Source: Ganoderma boninense
Taxonomy: Eukaryota > Basidiomycota > Agaricomycetes > Polyporales > Polyporaceae
Reading direction: 5' to 3'
Assembly: GCA_002900995.3 (NCBI GenBank)
Contig: CM035313.1
Span: 3,162,001 to 3,226,000, forward strand
DNA length: 64,000 nt
Both the position numbers and the translations under genes were made by a program. How positions within the stretch are numbered: the stretch's first letter is position 1; every line of letters starts with the position of its first letter. Positions 36,202 to 48,090 of this stretch are shown here, piece after piece. Under the pieces are notes generated by a model that was given only the letters and a program-made list of their open reading frames with translations, was not told where the DNA came from and ran no database searches.

Positions 36202-39049
36202 ATGGCTACCCCACAGCTGTTCGAGGAGTACGACATCATCTTCGCGGGAGGTCAGAGCTTCCGCTGCATCTCCCTCGAAAGCCGATCCTTCTGCTGACGG
36301 TCTCATCCCTGACTACCCGGATCCTCACTTGCCCACAGGCGGAACCACGGCGGGGATAGTTGTCGGACGGCTCGCAGCCGCGGACCCATCCCTGCGCATC
36401 CTCGTCCTCGAGACCGGGCCACATACTAAGGACGACCTCGCTCACATGTCCAGCCGGCACGCTTCCTCACGCACCTCCAGCCAGGATCGAGGACAGTCAG
36501 GAACGTCGTCGCCCGGCCAAGCGAGCACCTCAATGGCCGGGAGCTCGCGGTGCAATGCGGACAGTGTGTCGGGGGTGGATCTAGTGTGAACTGTAAGCAT
36601 CCCTTCAACTTCCCTCCACCCCACGTCGTTATCCTCGGTGCCAGTCGGCGAGTGTCCGAGTAGAGAGCTCACCTCTCGCCCAGTCGCGATGTATACGCGC
36701 GCGGCAGCATCCGACTACGACGACTGGGCGAACGTATACGAGAACCCTGGGTGGAGCTGGGCTGATCTCCTGTCGTTGATCAAGAAGGTGCGTATGCCCT
36801 GACGGCAGACGTCTCGCTCCACCCGAGAACGCTAACATCTTGCAACCGCCCCTCCATTTGACGACCCATACCGCGCCAGGCCGAGACATACCAGAACCAC
36901 CCGAACCGACCGACACACGGGTACAGCGGGCCGCTGAAGGTGTCGTACGGGGGTGCGCGCCGACCAACGTCGGGCTCGACTACGTGGCGACGGTGGGGAA
37001 GTACGACAAGACGCGGGTGGTGGTCGATGACGCGAACCGCATGATCGACGACGTGAACCGTCACGAGGTAAGGCTTTCCCCACTATGCCCCACCTCAGAT
37101 TAGCGTTGACCGACCGACTGGGGACTTCTTTCCCATGGCGCATTCCCGCATCCAGTTCTGGCCGAAGTGGATCGACGGGACGACGGGGCGGCGATCCGAT
37201 GTCGCGCACAACTATTTGTACAGGGTTTTGGAGACATCGACGAACGTCCATCTCCTTGCGGGCTATTTCGTCAAACGGGTCATCATAGAGTGCGCCCTGG
37301 GTTTTATCCCCGTCTGTGTTCAATGTGCCAGTGCCAATTTTTACGTCTTCTATCTGTGTTTTGCAGGAATGGAAGAGCCACTGCGGTGGAGTTTGTGCGC
37401 AACGCTCAGGTCCTTCCTGACGCTGACGACGCGCCCCGTATTGCGCGGGCCAAGAAGCTCGTTGTGCTGTCAGCGGGAGGCTTCGGCTCGCCAGCAATCC
37501 TGGAGCGTTCTGGCATAGGTAAGAAGGATGTTCTTGAGCGCAATGGGATCACGCAGGTCGTGGACCTTCCAATGGTCGGCGAGAACTACAACGGTAATTG
37601 TGGCTTTTCCCTCCGTCCTGTTTGCAAAGCTGAGAGGTTGCCCGGTAGATCACCACCTCATGTTCCTCCCGTTCCACGCGAGCGAGGACGCAGAGACCAT
37701 CGACGGTATTGTGAGGAACGAGCCAGGCGAGATACAGAGTACGCACATCCCTTACTATGCTCTGCCCTTTGCCTGCTTACGCTGTCTCTGTCTCGCAGAG
37801 TGGTCCGCACAATGGCTCGAGAACGGGAAGGGGCTCATGGCTACCAAGTGCGTGTTATGCCGTGCATGTCTCGTGATAATATGATTTTTGTCCGTTAACC
37901 TCGTTCTCATAGCGGATGTGACGGAGGGATGAAGTACCGCCCCTCTCCTGAAGAGCTCCGCGCGATTGGCCCCGACTTCGCCGACTCGGACATCTGGAAG
38001 TCATTCTACGCCCCCACGCCAGACAAGGCCGTCCTCTTCTTTGGCATGATTTCTCAGTGAGCACGAAATCCCCCCTTCTCTATCCCCGACAGTGCTTGCG
38101 TGCTCATACGGACTACCTATCCTGCAGATACATCGGCGCCGCTCCTCCGCCGCCAGACCACAAATGCTACAGCACCTGGGCGTATCTCACGTACCCCGCT
38201 GGCACCGGTTCCGTGCACGTCACCTCCGCAGACGACGTCACCGCGCCCGTCGACTTCGACTCCGGGGTCTGCAGCCGGTAAGTCAATGTCGCATACCCAC
38301 TCACCGCACTGGCATCTCGCAGGCTCGAGTAGCTTTTGCCCCCTCGTGCTCTACTCAGGCTGATGACGCGACGCAAACAGGAAGGAGGACCTCGCGCTCA
38401 TGCGGCACATGTACAAGGTGTGCCGCGAGTACGGGCGGCGCATGGCGTCGTACCGCGGCGAGATCGCGCGCGACCACCCCCAGTTCGCGCCGGGCAGCGC
38501 AGCGGCTGTGCCTGGGGGCCCTGTGCAGGCTGGGGCCGTCGGCCTCGATGCCCCGGATCTCTCGTATACCGCTGAGGACGACAAGGTCCTCGAGACGCAC
38601 ATCAAGGCAAACAGTGAGTATTTTCGCAGATACTTGCGGTCCGATGCTCATCTCGGGTCACCTTCCCTAGTCCAGACGGCTTGGCACTCGGTGAGCGAGG
38701 CGTCGAATTTCTATACTTTTGCCTTACGCGATAGAGTAAGTTTTAAGTCTGACCATGGTCCGTACCTTTATAAAAGCTGGGAACGTGTGCTATGAAGCCG
38801 CGCGAGAAGGGCGGCGTCGTCGACTCGCGGCTGAACGTCTACGGTATCCGTGGCTTGAAGGTCGCAGACATGTCGATCGCGCCGTCCAACGTCGGCACGG
38901 TGAGTCGTCCTGGTCGATCATGTATCCGAGTTCGCACGGCCTTATGCTCGCATTTCCATTCCCTGCAGAATACTTACTCTACCGCGATAACTATCGGGGA
39001 GAAGGCAGCTGTGATCATCGGCGAGGAGTTGGGTATCCGGGGCGTGTGA
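36202..39049 (+). CDS. GMC alcohol (methanol) oxidase-like AOX-2, two frameshifts
   Basis: Fourteen exons: 36202-36250, 36339-36592, 36684-36787, 36880-37067, 37156-37289, 37367-37593, 37649-37738, 37799-37847, 37913-38056, 38128-38277, 38381-38613, 38672-38691, 38777-38899 and 38969-39049. Landmarks are [60 protein letters not shown], the catalytic His of [25 protein letters not shown] and the catalytic Asn of NTYSTA. Corrected length is about 614 residues. Two shifts interrupt it: two extra bases at 36445-36448 and one missing base near 36953-36962. Both are diagnosed by comparing exon lengths with AOX-1. Enzymes of this family produce H2O2 from methanol or other small alcohols, such as methanol released from lignin methoxyls; the substrate here is inference. 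It ends RGV, with no PTS1. The gene converges on caleosin, with only 182 nt between stops. Confidence 0.88.
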
Positions 39050-39231
39050 CGTGCGCTAGGGGTTAGGTGCTAGGGTGTGGGCCTGTGGCGACCGTGCCCT
39101 TGTACGGGACAAAATGAACCGGTAGAGGTAGAGAACTGTTTACGACTTGAACTGATATGGATAGATAAACACGACGACCTCAGGTCGCCGTGAACCAACA
39201 GCATACAGTCAGGTCTGCGTAGAGACCGCAT

Positions 39232-40389
39232 TCAGTCCTCCTTCAACTTGCACTTCTTGCCCGTGGCATCCGACTTTTGCTTTTGTCGGTCGTCACCATA
39301 CCCCGCCTTCCCAGCCTCCCCCGCTCTCCTCTGGACAATCTCGTCGAAGATACTCCCGTCGAACACCCTGCGGATGTCTTCCTTTTTGATGAACCCGCCC
39401 TGGTCCGGTTCGAGCACCATATACGTCAGCAGCCCTGCAGCCAACGGAAACGATTGAGCACCAGCAGTCCTACGAAGTCGAGCCATATTCAGAGGAGGCA
39501 ACCTACACGCCATGGCCGTACAGAGCCAGCCTACGGGGTCTAGCAGGGCGCGCTGCGCCCTCACCGCCTCCCACAGCCTGTTCGAATGGATGCCCTCCTT
39601 CTGGCCGTACTTGGCAAAGAAGTCCTCGAACCTGCGCGAGAACGGCCGACGGGCAGTGAGCGCTCACACGCACGTAAGTAACGCACCCCGCGGACCCGTA
39701 CTCGTACGCGTACTCGGGGCCCCTCCCCCCTCTCTGAGTCTCTCCTCCCCCCAACAGACCTTCGCGCATCAAGACGACACTCACCTCTGCGGCACGAACC
39801 GCCCCTCAGTATCGAACGCGCCCGAGTCGCTCCCGTGCTTGCACCGGTGTACGCGCGCGAGCCAGATGCGGCCCAGCGGGTCCGGGAGCGCGCCTGCGCA
39901 CGTCGCGTACGAGAAGAGCGTGTGCGTCGCGAGCGTCGCCGCCGCGCACGCCGCGCGCCCGAGCCCGAGCGCGCGCAGCCCGCGGAACGTGTCGTGCGGC
40001 CAGACGACGCCGTCGCCGTCCGCGTCGAAGAACGCGCAGTGCTGCTGGAGCACGCTCGCGTGCGCGTGCGCGGACGCCCAGCCGGGCGTGCCCGCGGGGC
40101 ACTCGGGCGTCGCGGCGACGTTCGCGCGGGCGGTCCCTGGGCGCGAGCGTGTGGGACGGTAGGAGGGATGGAGGGCGAGCGCGGCAGTTGGTTGTTAGTT
40201 GTTTGTTGTGCAGTGCTGGCCTGAGGGTGGGGGTACAATACACTCACCAGGGTTGGGCAGGCACGTGTTGGTTGTGGAGTCGGGGTTGAAGACAGGGCGC
40301 AAGATGGTGACGGGCACGTCTAGGAGGGCGGTTTGGGTGCCGGGGATGGGACATGGTTGATGGTCTGGGGAAGGGCTGTCGTCGGCCAT
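39232..40389 (-). CDS. Caleosin-family EF-hand protein (peroxygenase)
   Basis: Exons on the minus strand are 40389-40248, 40136-39785, 39631-39507 and 39434-39232, 822 nt in one frame (273 residues). Features in order are a Pro-rich N-terminus, His in LQQHCAFF, and one EF-hand loop DADGDGVVWPHD. Then come FRGLRALGLG, a hydrophobic central segment, HRCKHGSDSGAFDTEGRFVPQRFED (second conserved His and the caleosin signature) and DPVGWLCTAMAWLLTYM. The end is a C-terminal GGFIKKEDIRRVFDGSIF. Fungal caleosins are haem peroxygenases on lipid droplets and membranes that use peroxides to oxidise unsaturated fatty acids. The hydrophobic knot is rather Ala-rich and lacks an obvious Pro-knot. Two decayed relatives occur near 43.5 and 47.5 kb. 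Confidence 0.9.
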
Positions 40390-40892
40390 CGGTACCGCGA
40401 AGTTGTGGGCAAAAGTGAAGGAGAAGTTACGTTGAATTCCAGGAGATTCACGGTCGCGGACAGGGTTACGTCAGCTGGTGGGGCGCCCGTGACGGAGTGA
40501 CGGCCGCGCGCGCGAGGGGCGCGCCAGGACGAGGCCGGGGCGCAGGGGGAACGCCATTCGCGAAGGCCTCCAAGGGCCGCACATCCCTAGAAAATATATA
40601 TACATATAATAGTGAAATATATGAGAGCTTACGAAGCACATGGTAGGGCCGAGGTGAGCATGGATTGGTTCATGCCGAAGGATGGCAAAGGTATCTGGCA
40701 AGCTGGAGGCTGAGTGTGTGAAAAGTGATTAAAAAGACAAAATATGAGCTGAAATAATTTGAAAACCATTCACAACAAATATTGTTCACAGAGAGGCCGT
40801 CGCGCTGCGCGGAGAACCCATCGCGACAGGCAACCGAGGAGGCAGACCCTCGCGCGCAGGAGGAGAGGCCAGGACTGGCAGCGCGGGGCGCC

Positions 40893-40922
40893 AATTCACA
40901 GTCTCGCTTGTGGACTGTGAAT
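40893..40922. repeat. Hairpin 1, 10-bp stem
   Basis: ATTCACAGTC and GACTGTGAAT flank a 9-nt centre; the arms are perfect reverse complements. Confidence 0.6.
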
Positions 40923-41018
40923 CTTCCGGTAGGGAAGGGTCTGCAGCGGGGCGCGTTTTGGCGGGGGCGCCAGAGAACCCTCCGCCAAAACGTACGACGC
41001 CAGCCCGGGGGTCCAGCA

Positions 41019-41051
41019 GATTTACAGTCTCGTTAGCCGAGACTGTAAATC
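41019..41051. repeat. Hairpin 2, 14-bp stem, 5-nt loop
   Basis: GATTTACAGTCTCG and CGAGACTGTAAATC flank TTAGC. The arms are perfect reverse complements. The core is the same word as in hairpin 1, with GTAAA replacing GTGAA. Confidence 0.7.
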
Positions 41052-41949
41052 GGACCTGACCGGCGGGTTCCCTCGCGTGCGCCCTCGCGCGGCACCTGGC
41101 TCAGACGCCCGCGCCCGCTCCCTCGCGCGACCTCCCGTCACCCAGGTCACACCCAGCCAGGAGACCGTAAACCGCCCCGCCAACAGACTGTAAACCGGCG
41201 CCTAAGGACCGTGAATATCCCAGAAGAAGATAGGGCTGAACATGGCGAACGGTGCGCGGCCGCGATGAGGTGGAATATAATCTAACCTACTTCGAGTCGG
41301 GAGACTGTAATAGATGCCAAGGGAGAGGGGCGGGAAGATCGTCAGCGTGACGTCAGGAGGCTGGCCGAATACGAACCCGAGCTTCGATTCGGTTCACCTG
41401 CCATTCCCAACTGAATAACTCCGTTGCCAAGTTCTGTGGCATTCGCAGTGCTTACGGGAGGGTGAGACTACAGAGTACACAGCGGCATATCTCGCTCAAT
41501 GGATGATTAGAGGACGCCTCTGAAATCGCACGGGTCTGTTGCCCATGGGAAGAATTCGTTGACACTGATAAAGGCAACCATAACCGTTCCCGGGTTGTTC
41601 AACGGTTGGGTGGGACCCGAAGCTCATTGAAAACTAGAACATGGCATATTCGGGGTCCCGAACTTGAGGCGATGATGATGATAGATGGCGCAGCCGGCAT
41701 GTAGTGGGACCCGGCTGAGGTTACCCCGTAAAACAGAGGAGGAGATGAGAACAGGATCAGGATCGTGCGGGGAAAGCCAATACGGCTAAGCCTCGCCAGG
41801 TCAAATAGATCCGTCATGGGCCACCATTTGTCTCGAGTAGAGTCCGCATCCTGCGAGCTGCACTTCGAACAGGGGACAGTGTCGGGGCAGGGCTATACTG
41901 CTATGGATAGGGAACACCAGGACATGTGCATCAATCGGTCGGCGGTTCA

Positions 41950-42588
41950 GGGCGCCGGAGAACAAACATACGCACGCGTTCTCACCACCCTCTTTTCATC
42001 CTCCTCCGCACCGTGGTCGGGGCGACGTTCCAAGAGTGGATACCTATCCTTGGGTTTTCCAACTCTCGTACGGGCTCCCTGAGAATGATGAAGTGAGTCA
42101 TCATGGCGCGCATACACACACAGGAATGAGACGCACCAGGTGGGAAGAGGTAGTGGTACTTCCACAATCGGCTTTCATCGCAGTCGTGGCGGAGCCGAGG
42201 CCAAAAATCGACGCTAAGCCTGGGATTCCAGCTCTCGTATGGACTCCCTGCAGTGGCCAAATGACGAATTGAGCTAGGTAAATGCGAGGACATGAAAGAA
42301 CGCACCCGGCGGGAACAGATAGTGGTAACAACAGTCCTGGCTGTTGTATGGGTTGGAGTACTGGGGCTCTCTGGCAGCTTTTGCAGCCTGGCGCAGAAGG
42401 TCCTGAGCGGTGAAGCTGCGGCGAAGTGGCGAGGGGCCGGGTTTAGTGTAACAGCCGGCTGCTCTGCGACGGCGCCGACGTGATTGGCTCGTAACGTGGG
42501 GCGGGATGGCGCTGAGCACCACGAGTTTGGAGGGGCGTTGAGTTCGGGATGGCGACATGGACGCACTCAGCTTCGCGTGTATGTGCAA
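41950..42588 (-). pseudogene. Repeat-exon family, copy A (unrecognised protein), frameshifted
   Basis: Minus strand. Exon a ends at 42306 (N-terminal LVVLSAIPPHV, a basic stretch, then YSNPYNSQDCCYHYLFPP). Exon b is 42247-42137 and reads GSPYESWNPRLSVDFW...WKYHYLFPP. Exon c starts at 42078 with GSPYESW, then loses frame at an AAAA run (42055-42058); two bases fewer would continue NPRIGIHSWNV. All introns are phase 1 and fall right after the LFPP motif, so each exon is one repeat. Copy B at 48.2-49.1 kb shares order and motifs. I do not recognise the family; aromatic and His residues dominate. The start could be the Met at 42588 or 42558. Confidence 0.45.
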
Positions 42589-43499
42589 GAAGGCTCTGCT
42601 TGTGCCAGAGGGAGTGGCTCAGCAACGACTCTTAACTAGGCGGTTGGGAAACTCTTCAATGGTAGCCCATATTGGAGCCTATTCGTGACTAGGGACGTCG
42701 GGCTCGGGATTGCTCGCATGTGGCACAATAACGAGAATGAGGTTGCACTTACATACACGTCCATATGTACTCATGCATTGTCGTACTGGCGGCCTCCTCC
42801 GGCGAGGTTAGCTTGAAGGTGTCTGCTGACGAGTTCGCAGTCGCTAACCAGGACCAGACATTCGATCATATTCTATCTGAAGCGACATTAGTAGTTCGAG
42901 CAAGCAGAGGACGTGAGTCAGAACAGACAAAGGAGCCAGCTTCTGCGAGGGACGAGGAGACGGCCATGCTGTCACACCGGGATCAGTCACTGACCCACGT
43001 GCTCTCGCGTCACGCAGCGCCTCTCAGTCGCGATGGGTCTTGCTGCCGTTCCTTTGTGTCGTCTGTCGATGCTGAGAATGCCCAGCGAACCTCATTACGC
43101 CTGAACCTATCGACCTCTCGTCTACTGCTCTATGAATGTCTTTCTTAGGGAACCATTCTGGCACCACTGGCACGGCCCTTCAGCCAGAGCAGCTCGTGGC
43201 ACGTCGGGTACTTGGCGGCAAGTCGGCGACACGACGAGGCTCAGGCTGACTTCAGAGACTCCATCATATCGGTCGACATCGCAATATCCTAGCTACTTGC
43301 TGTGACTGCATCCATCAAGCCGTCATGGAATGCAGAAGGACATGCTGCGCCGTCATTGCTTCCCGCAGCTTTTAGCATTCGTATGTAAGCTCAATGTATG
43401 TCTTCTTTGTGGCCGTCCTCACGGAAAGTCTCTGGAAAGTGTACGATTCTGAGGAACGTGTGGTAAGCACCCTGCACATCCTCGTATCTCCGGCGCGGA
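42589..43499. other. Intergenic, no gene recognised
   Basis: A plus-strand frame at 42765-43148 has no motif. The region just upstream of copy A shares short words (such as GTTCGGGATGGC) with the region upstream of copy B, suggesting the duplicated block extends here. Confidence 0.3.
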
Positions 43500-43860
43500 C
43501 CTCACACTACTCTTCCCAGCTCTCGATAGATAACTGTACGTCACGCCCAGGGACTCCAACACCGGAGGCCACAGACTACGTAGTCCGGTGGGTCCGGGAT
43601 CTCCCCGCCGTGCATGCAGATCGCTCGAACCCGAGCGTGCCAGGCGGCGCCGTCGCTGTCAAAGAATGCGCAAGGCTGCTCTAGCACCGTCAAGTACGCG
43701 TGCGTGCGCGGATGCTGAGTCGAACACAGGCGTGAGACGATGGTTTGGATGGCGGAGGCTTTATCTGCCTGTTGGGTTGGGAAAGGGCTGTCGTCGCCGG
43801 CTTCTCGGTCATTGGTAGGGCGAGACTGGGATGAAGTGGCCGACAATGGTGCCCGCGGAG
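43500..43860 (-). pseudogene. Decayed caleosin fragment
   Basis: The minus strand keeps HAYLTVLEQPCAFFDSDGAAW, aligning with HAHASVLQQHCAFFDADGDG of the caleosin at 39232. At DNA level the stretch around 43650-43720 can be aligned base by base with 39990-40080. The start region (GDDSPFPTQQ) recalls DDSPSPDHQP of the intact gene. The EF-hand loop is broken after DSDG, the second His becomes Pro, and exons 3-4 are absent. This is an old partial copy. Confidence 0.5.
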
Positions 43861-44503
43861 AGCGTGATCCGTGTCGGGATGCATCCGTCGAGAAGGCAGG
43901 GCTCGACGTACAGAGACTGGTGCATGATGAACCCGAGATGGAATATGATACAGCTTACTGCCGCGGAACGGCTGCAACCCGAGGCCTGCGCGAATCTCGA
44001 CGTCAGTGGTTCTGCTCTGACGACCGACGTCTGCATGCTGCTACATACCGGGACAAGGTGTGTTCGATTCGTGGTTTCGTGACGTAAATGTCTCTCGAGT
44101 CTACATTGGCGCAGTTCGTCAGCGAAAGTACATTTTCCTGGACGTTCCCCATGCACGGCGAGACTCGAGCCTTGCAGTTCTAACTCTGTTGTAGTTTCCG
44201 AGAGACCGACGGAGTGAAATATATGGCGATATGTTGAGATGAGGGGGGATGCACCAGGTTTAAAAAAGGTTGCGACGGTCCTTCGGCGCACGATTAAGTA
44301 TTAAGCGGCCTGCGATTATGATGGCCACTGGCTGTGCCGCTGTAAATGCGCCGCTCGGCTCATGGCCTCCCTGTGGGGCCTGGGCGCCCTCATCGATCCT
44401 TCGGAGGCTGTACTGGACAGCGCCAGCCGCAACGTAGACCCCACGGCTACTCTGGGCTACTGCCTCTGTTCCATCTCGACCACCATCTCGCACTCATCTC
44501 ACT
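43861..44503. other. Upstream region of the F-box/WD40 gene
   Basis: No gene recognised. An A-rich TTTAAAAAAGG lies near 44260. Minus-strand frames continue the decayed caleosin neighbourhood without motifs. Confidence 0.35.
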
Positions 44504-46946
44504 ATGGAAGCCTCCCCAGACACACTCACGCCATCCCCTCCGGACCCATCTCAGCCATCCCCCCGCCTGCCTTGGGAAGTCATCGAGAGAGTCATTGGCC
44601 ATTCGTGCCCCCCGGACTCTGTCTGGCGGGCTAGGAATCCTAACTCAGCGATACTCAACTTCTCGCTCACCTGTCGCGATCTCCGCCCCCGCAGCCTCTG
44701 TATCCTGGTCGCCGACGTCTCGTTCTGCAGCAGAGACCAGATTTTTGACTTTTGCGACTTCCTCCAGGCGAATCCTCACCTAAAGCCTTTCGTGCACACT
44801 ATATCCGTCAGTCCCAGTGACTTCGCACCCATCCCTCTCCTTCGCATCCTCCCCAACCTTTCTTCCGTCAAGTTCGAGAACTTGCAGGCCCCACACAGCG
44901 GTTTCTGGGCCAACACGACTCTAAACCAATCCTGTGTCATATGCTCCCAGATACTTAGCAGGAACATACAGACTCTATCGCTCTCGAAGCTGTACTTCAC
45001 CACATGGATCCGTTTTTTACGCCTGCTTTCCGCTCTTCCGAGGATTGCACACCTTGTTTGCTGGGATGTCCAAATCACTGAAGAGGGCGATACGGCACCC
45101 CTACATGTCGCCAAACAACGGCTGTCTCAGCGTCTCCGGCTTCTTACCGTGAGTCTTAGAACTTGTGTGTTTGGTTCAAAGATGTGCAAAGCAAAAACAT
45201 GTTTCTCTTCTAGATTGATATCGGTTCGAGTGGGCAAGCGGCTGCAAGTGGAGTTGATCAAGATATAGCACCCCTGGGCCGGCTGCTGTTGGACTCGGGA
45301 TTGGTTCAGTCGACGTTACAGAGTCTCACTGTTGAAGGTTGGTTGTTTTCTTGCTCACTAGTGATTTATCCTGCGTTATTCGAGTAATTATAAGAGCTCA
45401 TAAGGCTGCCCCATCTATGTTAGTGTCATACAATCCAACAAAAGGCCTACAACAATTTAATTGGCCTCGACTACGCTTCCTGGCTCTGAAGGTGTGGACC
45501 TCGGAGTCCAAGGAGATCATGCAGACTATCACATTTCTCAACAATTTTCACCACATTCCAAACTTGAAGGAAATCATTGTCAAAGTACATGAGAGAGCCA
45601 TTGTGCCGGTTTCTAAGAATCTTGCTCAACATGCCGACCTCTATAGGGAGTTGGAACACACACTACTCAAGTTCCCTCATCCACAACTCATGTGGACTAT
45701 GATGGGGCCTTCAATTGCTCAAAATTCATTCTGGGCTGAAAAGCTCAGAAATGTGTTTCCCGTGCTGTCTCAGCGTGGCAAACTTGTAATAGTTCCATAC
45801 ACAGGTAAATTTAACACAGCACCTTTTCAGTGCCACAAGAGTTATCTAACAACTTGTCTGGCCTCAGGCTTCCATCCTGGTCATAGTGGATATGTGCAAA
45901 ATGTTGTCATTTCTCCAAACAGCAACTGGGCAGCGAGCGGGGACTTTCATGGCAACATCATCGTCTGGGACACTGCAACTGGAGCGATAGTTCAGCAATG
46001 GGTCTCCAATGGCCGCGTCGGGTTTCTCTACTCACTCGCATTCTCTCCAAACAGCCGATATCTTGTGTCCGTTGGTGGAGGAATTGACAGTCAGGATTGT
46101 ATCTCAGTAATATGGGACCTTGGTGGAGACCTACATCAAGTACTCGAAGGGCACACTAGCATCATTTCAGTGTGTGCATGGTCTCCCTTAGGGGACGTGA
46201 TCGCGACCGGATCCCGAGATACCACTGCGCTCCTCTGGGATGCCAATACCCTCCAGATCCTCCATGTGCTTGAACATCCCACGGGGCGCAATATACAGCT
46301 TGTCAAGTTCTCCCCCGATGGACGCTGGCTCCTCACCGGGTGCGATCCAAATAGCTACTACATCTGGGACGTTGCATCGGGCACGGGAAAACAGCTGCGC
46401 AAGCCCACTGCCGAGGAATTCCATGACACTCGAATTGCTGGCGCGTTCAACCTGAGCAGCACACGCTTAGCCCTCGCATCTCCACGAGGCATCATTGTCA
46501 AGATCCTGGAGACCGACGGTGGAGAATGGGGCGATGCCGCCATCTTTGAATGTGGAGTCGGAGAGCTAGGTCCAAGTTGGGAGACGAGGCACATCGCTTT
46601 CTCGCCAGGTGGGGGTCTAGTGTTGACCGTGTCGGTCCACGATCCTCCCGCGCATACAATGAAGGTTTGGGACGCGCATACCGGTGGGGAGCTGTTGTCG
46701 CTCGAAGGACACAAGAAGAAGATTTCCACAGCCTGCTTCTCGCCGTGTGGGAAGTACATTGCGTCGGCGTCGTGGGATCAAACAGTGCGGTTGTGGAGGG
46801 CATACGACGGGTCATGCATCGCGATGCTCACTGAGCACCATAGTGGCGTGACACATGTTACTTTCTCCCCGAACGGGAAGGCATTGGTCTCTGGAGACGA
46901 AGACGGCGAGGTCGCCATACGACAGACGTGCGATGTCTTCCGATAG
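44504..46946 (+). CDS. F-box protein with C-terminal WD40 propeller
   Basis: Exons 44504-45148, 45214-45337, 45424-45804 and 45868-46946 sum to 2229 nt in one frame (742 residues). A Pro/Ser-rich start leads into an F-box-like helix set (LPWEVIERVIGHSC...LNFSLTCRDLRPRSL), then about 330 residues with Leu-rich patches typical of fungal F-box proteins. From about residue 390 there are WD40 blades: GHSGYVQNVVISPNSNWAASG...IIVWD, SLAFSPNSRYLVSVG...VIWD, GHTSIISVCAWSPLGDVIATG...LLWD, VKFSPDGRWLLTG...YIWD, then two or three more ending LVSGDEDGEVAI. Such proteins are substrate receptors of SCF ubiquitin ligases; the target is unknown. Intron 3 is 63 nt and in frame, so retention would add 21 residues. 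The middle exons are clearly more AT-rich than neighbouring genes. Confidence 0.85.
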
Positions 46947-47289
46947 ACGAACGGGACCCGTAGCTATACGCATCGTTTTCACCTTGGTCTTATGCCTCTA
47001 GTCAGTCTGGTACCATGACTCCCATAGCCGTTGTTAGTAAACTGTGAAGAGGCTTGCTCGTGTACTATAGACTGTTTCATGATTCGGATACCTTTTTACG
47101 TTCGCCAAGGCCCTACGATAGTCTCGCGTTATCAGGCAAACCGGGACACCGGGGCGTTTGATCACCTTTCAATGTGAACTTTACTTACTGTCGTGGAGTT
47201 CGTTGGCAACCGTTGGCTGACTGGACTGTCTTGTAACACCTCTGTGCATTCGCCCTATGAGACTACTGTATTGCATTGGTGTCGACTAC
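46947..47289. other. 3' flank of the F-box/WD40 gene
   Basis: AT-richer stretch, presumably the 3' UTR and spacer. Nothing else is recognised. Confidence 0.35.
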
Positions 47290-48090
47290 TAAAAATGGTA
47301 TATTAACCCATACAGATGGCGACCGGCAGGACGTACGCACCGTTTTCGAGACGTGTTCCTGTTGTCCGGCGTGTGGTCACAGTCACGGTCAAGATCGACA
47401 CACGTTGAACCCAACCTCCTGGATCCCGCATGTCCCACAGCCCTGCGTCCAGCTTTCCAAGAGCTGAGGGCAGCTACGTAGTTCCCACGCGCGACGAGAG
47501 CGAGTGCATCCCAGGCCGCGCATCGCACTGAGCGACCAGAAAATGACGTCGAAGGATGTGCTGGGCCCCTGCGGAACGGTCGCGGGCGGGCACTGGGGTG
47601 TCCACCTTGGGATGCTGGAGGAGGAAAATTCGGAGGTCGAAGGGTGCGTAGTACACCGAAACACTCGATCTGGAACGACGGCACAGGGTACACGTAGTGG
47701 TCAGCACCGCGACACTCGGAGGCGGGGATACACGCACTAAGGCTAGGTAGGTGCGCGTTGGCCACGGATCCGGGTTGAACACGTTGGACCGCAAGGCGAT
47801 GGCAGGCACTACGTGCATGTCTGGAACAGCGGCAGGGAACGCATTGCATCTGGTTGTTGTGCTGCGGAAGGGGTTTGCATCCAGAGGCTCCAGTGCCGAA
47901 GTTCGCCATTGCCCGCATTGCCAAATGGCGAAGGAGAGAGAACAAAGATGAAAACGGAAGGCTGAACATAGGGAGCACTTGGCGATGAGGTGGTGTATGA
48001 TACAATCCAAGGTGCTCAGGCAACCACAAATGACAGATGTGAAGGGAGACCGTGAAGAAAGGATTATCGCCGTGACGTCAGCGCCATACA
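47290..48090 (-). pseudogene. Possible second decayed caleosin-like fragment
   Basis: The minus strand keeps VPAIALRSNVFNPDP, similar in position and wording to VPVTILRPVFNPDS in the intact caleosin. Further on, ADHYVYPVPSF...FGVLRTL recalls the DGxxYPxxTFxGLRxLG segment of the family. No complete EF-hand, haem-His signature or exon chain survives, and frames change repeatedly. The likeness rests on short matches. Confidence 0.3.

Larger units (their letters stand above)
40390..41949. repeat. Repeat-rich GC segment with GACTGTAAA/GACTGTGAA words
   Basis: Between 40890 and 41320 the words GACTGTGAA, GACTGTAAA, GACCGTAAA or GACCGTGAA, or their complements, occur at least eight times, twice as hairpins (separate entries). 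They alternate with CG-rich blocks such as GCGGGGCGCC. No open frame with coding character is seen. The distal part (41330-41950) shows nothing recognisable. Confidence 0.5.

Noticed and set aside
45339..46946. Separate WD40-only gene starting at 45339
   Set aside because: All four exons including the F-box exon join in phase to 743 codons; 45339 is inside intron 2.
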